DNA from: Azorinus chamasolen
Lineage: Eukaryota > Mollusca > Bivalvia > Cardiida > Solecurtidae
Assembly (NCBI GenBank): GCA_963576725.1
Contig: OY755238.1
Coordinates: forward strand, 29,531,201-29,595,200
Reading direction: 5' to 3'
DNA: 64,000 nt
Shown: piece by piece, positions 62,970 through 64,000 of the stretch
Layout of the letters: each line of letters starts with the position of its first letter
Numbering within the stretch: the stretch's first letter is position 1
The notes under the pieces: model-generated
Told to the model about the DNA's origin: nothing
The model's input: only the letters and a program-made list of their open reading frames with translations
Database searches by the model: none
Made by a program: the position numbers and the translations under genes

Positions 62970-63159
62970 CAGTGAAACCTCGCTAATGCGACCACTTAAT
63001 AAACAGCCACTGATGTCGTTTAAAGCAGGTGGTTGCTTAATGCAGGACGAAAGTTATGCAGAAAGCTCCTATAACTTCCGTCCTGCATTAAGCTACCACC
63101 TGCCTCTGCCACCCAGAATTATGCCCCTTTTTGGTGGTCGCATTAGCGGGGTTTTACTG
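62970..63159. mobile_element. Family D1 element, full length, apex shortened
   Basis: CAGTGAAACCTCGCTAATGC and GCATTAGCGGGGTTTTACTG, TA on both sides (62968-62969, 63160-63161). The core loses one half of the apex (GAAAGCTCCTATAACTTCC). 190 bp. Confidence 0.9.
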
Positions 63160-63161
63160 TA

Positions 63162-63556
63162 TGTATTGAAATTTGATACGTTATGATGTAAATTGTTCCT
63201 TTTTGTTACGACCGTAAGAGTACATAAGAATATCAAAATTGCACAATTGATTCCCTTGGTATTGGATCAAATAATTGTGCAGATGAATCATGTAAAGCAC
63301 TATTACAGTAGCGTGGTAAACATTATCTTTATTGCCAAATTAAATATATATAGATATTTGCATGTGTAAGAGACCGTGTGATTTCAATTACTTCATTTCG
63401 TGATCGCCATTACACTGCGTGAAAGTATCAATTGCATAATTTGATTCCCTTGGTATGGAACACAGAATTGGATTCCCTGGGAACAGAAACAAAACACTTT
63501 CCCCGGTGAATTATTTAATAAACTCACCCTCTCAACCGCGACTTTGATTGCATATG
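63162..63556. other. No recognisable feature
   Basis: TTGATTCCCTTGGTAT-like blocks occur at 63248 and 63441 (imperfect direct repeat); otherwise nothing. Confidence 0.4.
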
Positions 63557-63623
63557 TAAACAGCATGGATCCAGATGGGACGCCGAGTGATTCTTCGTCT
63601 GATCATGATCCAAGCTCTTTGAC
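63557..63623. mobile_element. Family B core
   Basis: GTAAACAGCATGGATCCAGA, apex CGCCGAGTGATTCTTCG, GATCATGATCCAAGCTCTTT. Confidence 0.65.
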
Positions 63624-63752
63624 CAATACTTTTCCAAATCCTTGATCGGATCGGAAGTAGTGAAATTGCACTAGATCCAATTTTGAGAAGACATTGTTTC
63701 TTTTTACAGAATAGAACAGAACAATTTTATTTCACAGTGGGGCATGGCATTA

Positions 63753-63943
63753 CAGTAAAACCTTTCTATAACGGCCACTGAATTACTTCAAGTATTTTGT
63801 GTTAAAGGCCGATGGCTGCTTAAAGCAAGTTGAAAGTAAAACAGAACGATCCTATTTTACTTTCACATTGCTTTAAGCAGCCACCTGCCCTAAATACCAA
63901 CTAATTAACACAATTTAGTGGCTGTTATAGAGAGGTTATACTG
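63753..63943. mobile_element. Family D3 element, apex shortened
   Basis: TA-CAGTAAAACCTTTCTATAAC and TTATAGAGAGGTTATACTG. GGCTGCTTAAAGCAAGTTG arm, apex AACGATCCTATTTTACTT with half lost, AAGCAGCCACCTGCC. Confidence 0.85.
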
Positions 63944-63950
63944 AATATAC

Positions 63951-64000
63951 AGTAAAGCCTCTATTAACCTATTACTTCCTACCGACACCTTTCGGCGCCT
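63951..64000. mobile_element. Start of a further D-type element, cut by window end
   Basis: TA-CAGTAAAGCCTCTATTAACC; the rest is outside the window. Confidence 0.5.

Overview
This window looks like non-coding DNA from a repeat-rich, AT-rich animal genome. It has no dense ORF structure, but it has tRNA-derived SINE heads, a Penelope-like RT fragment, long simple-sequence arrays and very many short DNA-transposon remnants. A bivalve or other mollusc is my best guess, partly because of the AAGGTCAAGGTCACAGTGACC-type repeat near 34.1 kb, but nothing here proves it. I found no convincing intact protein-coding gene. The longest ORFs are poly-Leu/poly-Ser artefacts of a (CTA)n array or shadows of palindromic repeats. 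The only coding-like stretch I would keep is one frame at 32668-33045, broken by an in-frame TGA.

The dominant content is roughly one hundred short hairpin-bearing elements, most 60-250 bp long, each built around a near-perfect palindrome. The family names A-K are mine. Families A, B, C, F, G and K end at TTAA with termini such as CCCTTTC/GAAAGGG, which is the signature of piggyBac-type non-autonomous elements. Families D1, D2, D3 and E end in TA-CAGTAAAACC or TA-CAGTGCTCCC (Tc1/mariner-pogo/Tigger type). Family H is GGTCCATGC...GCATGGACC with 3-bp CAG/CTG duplications (PIF/Harbinger type). One element near 44.7 kb is hAT-like. The palindromes of A, C, D and F share the same apex, GCTCCTATAGGAGC or a close variant, although their ends belong to different transposon superfamilies. 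A, B, F, G and K also share a stem core related to GACCCTGATCAGAC.

Layout: 0-8 kb holds a polypurine tract, hairpin elements, a 395-bp-arm inverted repeat and a tRNA-like SINE. 8.00-11.70 kb is a 3.7-kb element with 16-bp perfect TIRs and TA duplications. 11.97-20.59 kb is a putative 8.6-kb composite with matching inverted ends; it contains a 1.5-kb (CTA)n array and a 3.6-kb GACCCC-rich satellite of about 245-310 bp period. 20.6-40 kb is hairpin elements plus dispersed repeats and a 2.0-kb TA element nested in an F element. 40.6-41.1 kb is (TAGA)n. 41-64 kb is very dense in hairpin elements, many nested or abutting at a shared TTAA.

Several insertions have paralogous empty sites inside this same window. 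These show the TTAA and TA target duplications directly: G in a dispersed repeat at 45.1 kb, F in an E element at 53.8 kb, and the 2.0-kb element in F at 24.9 kb. No transposase is encoded here, so any mobilising enzymes must act in trans.
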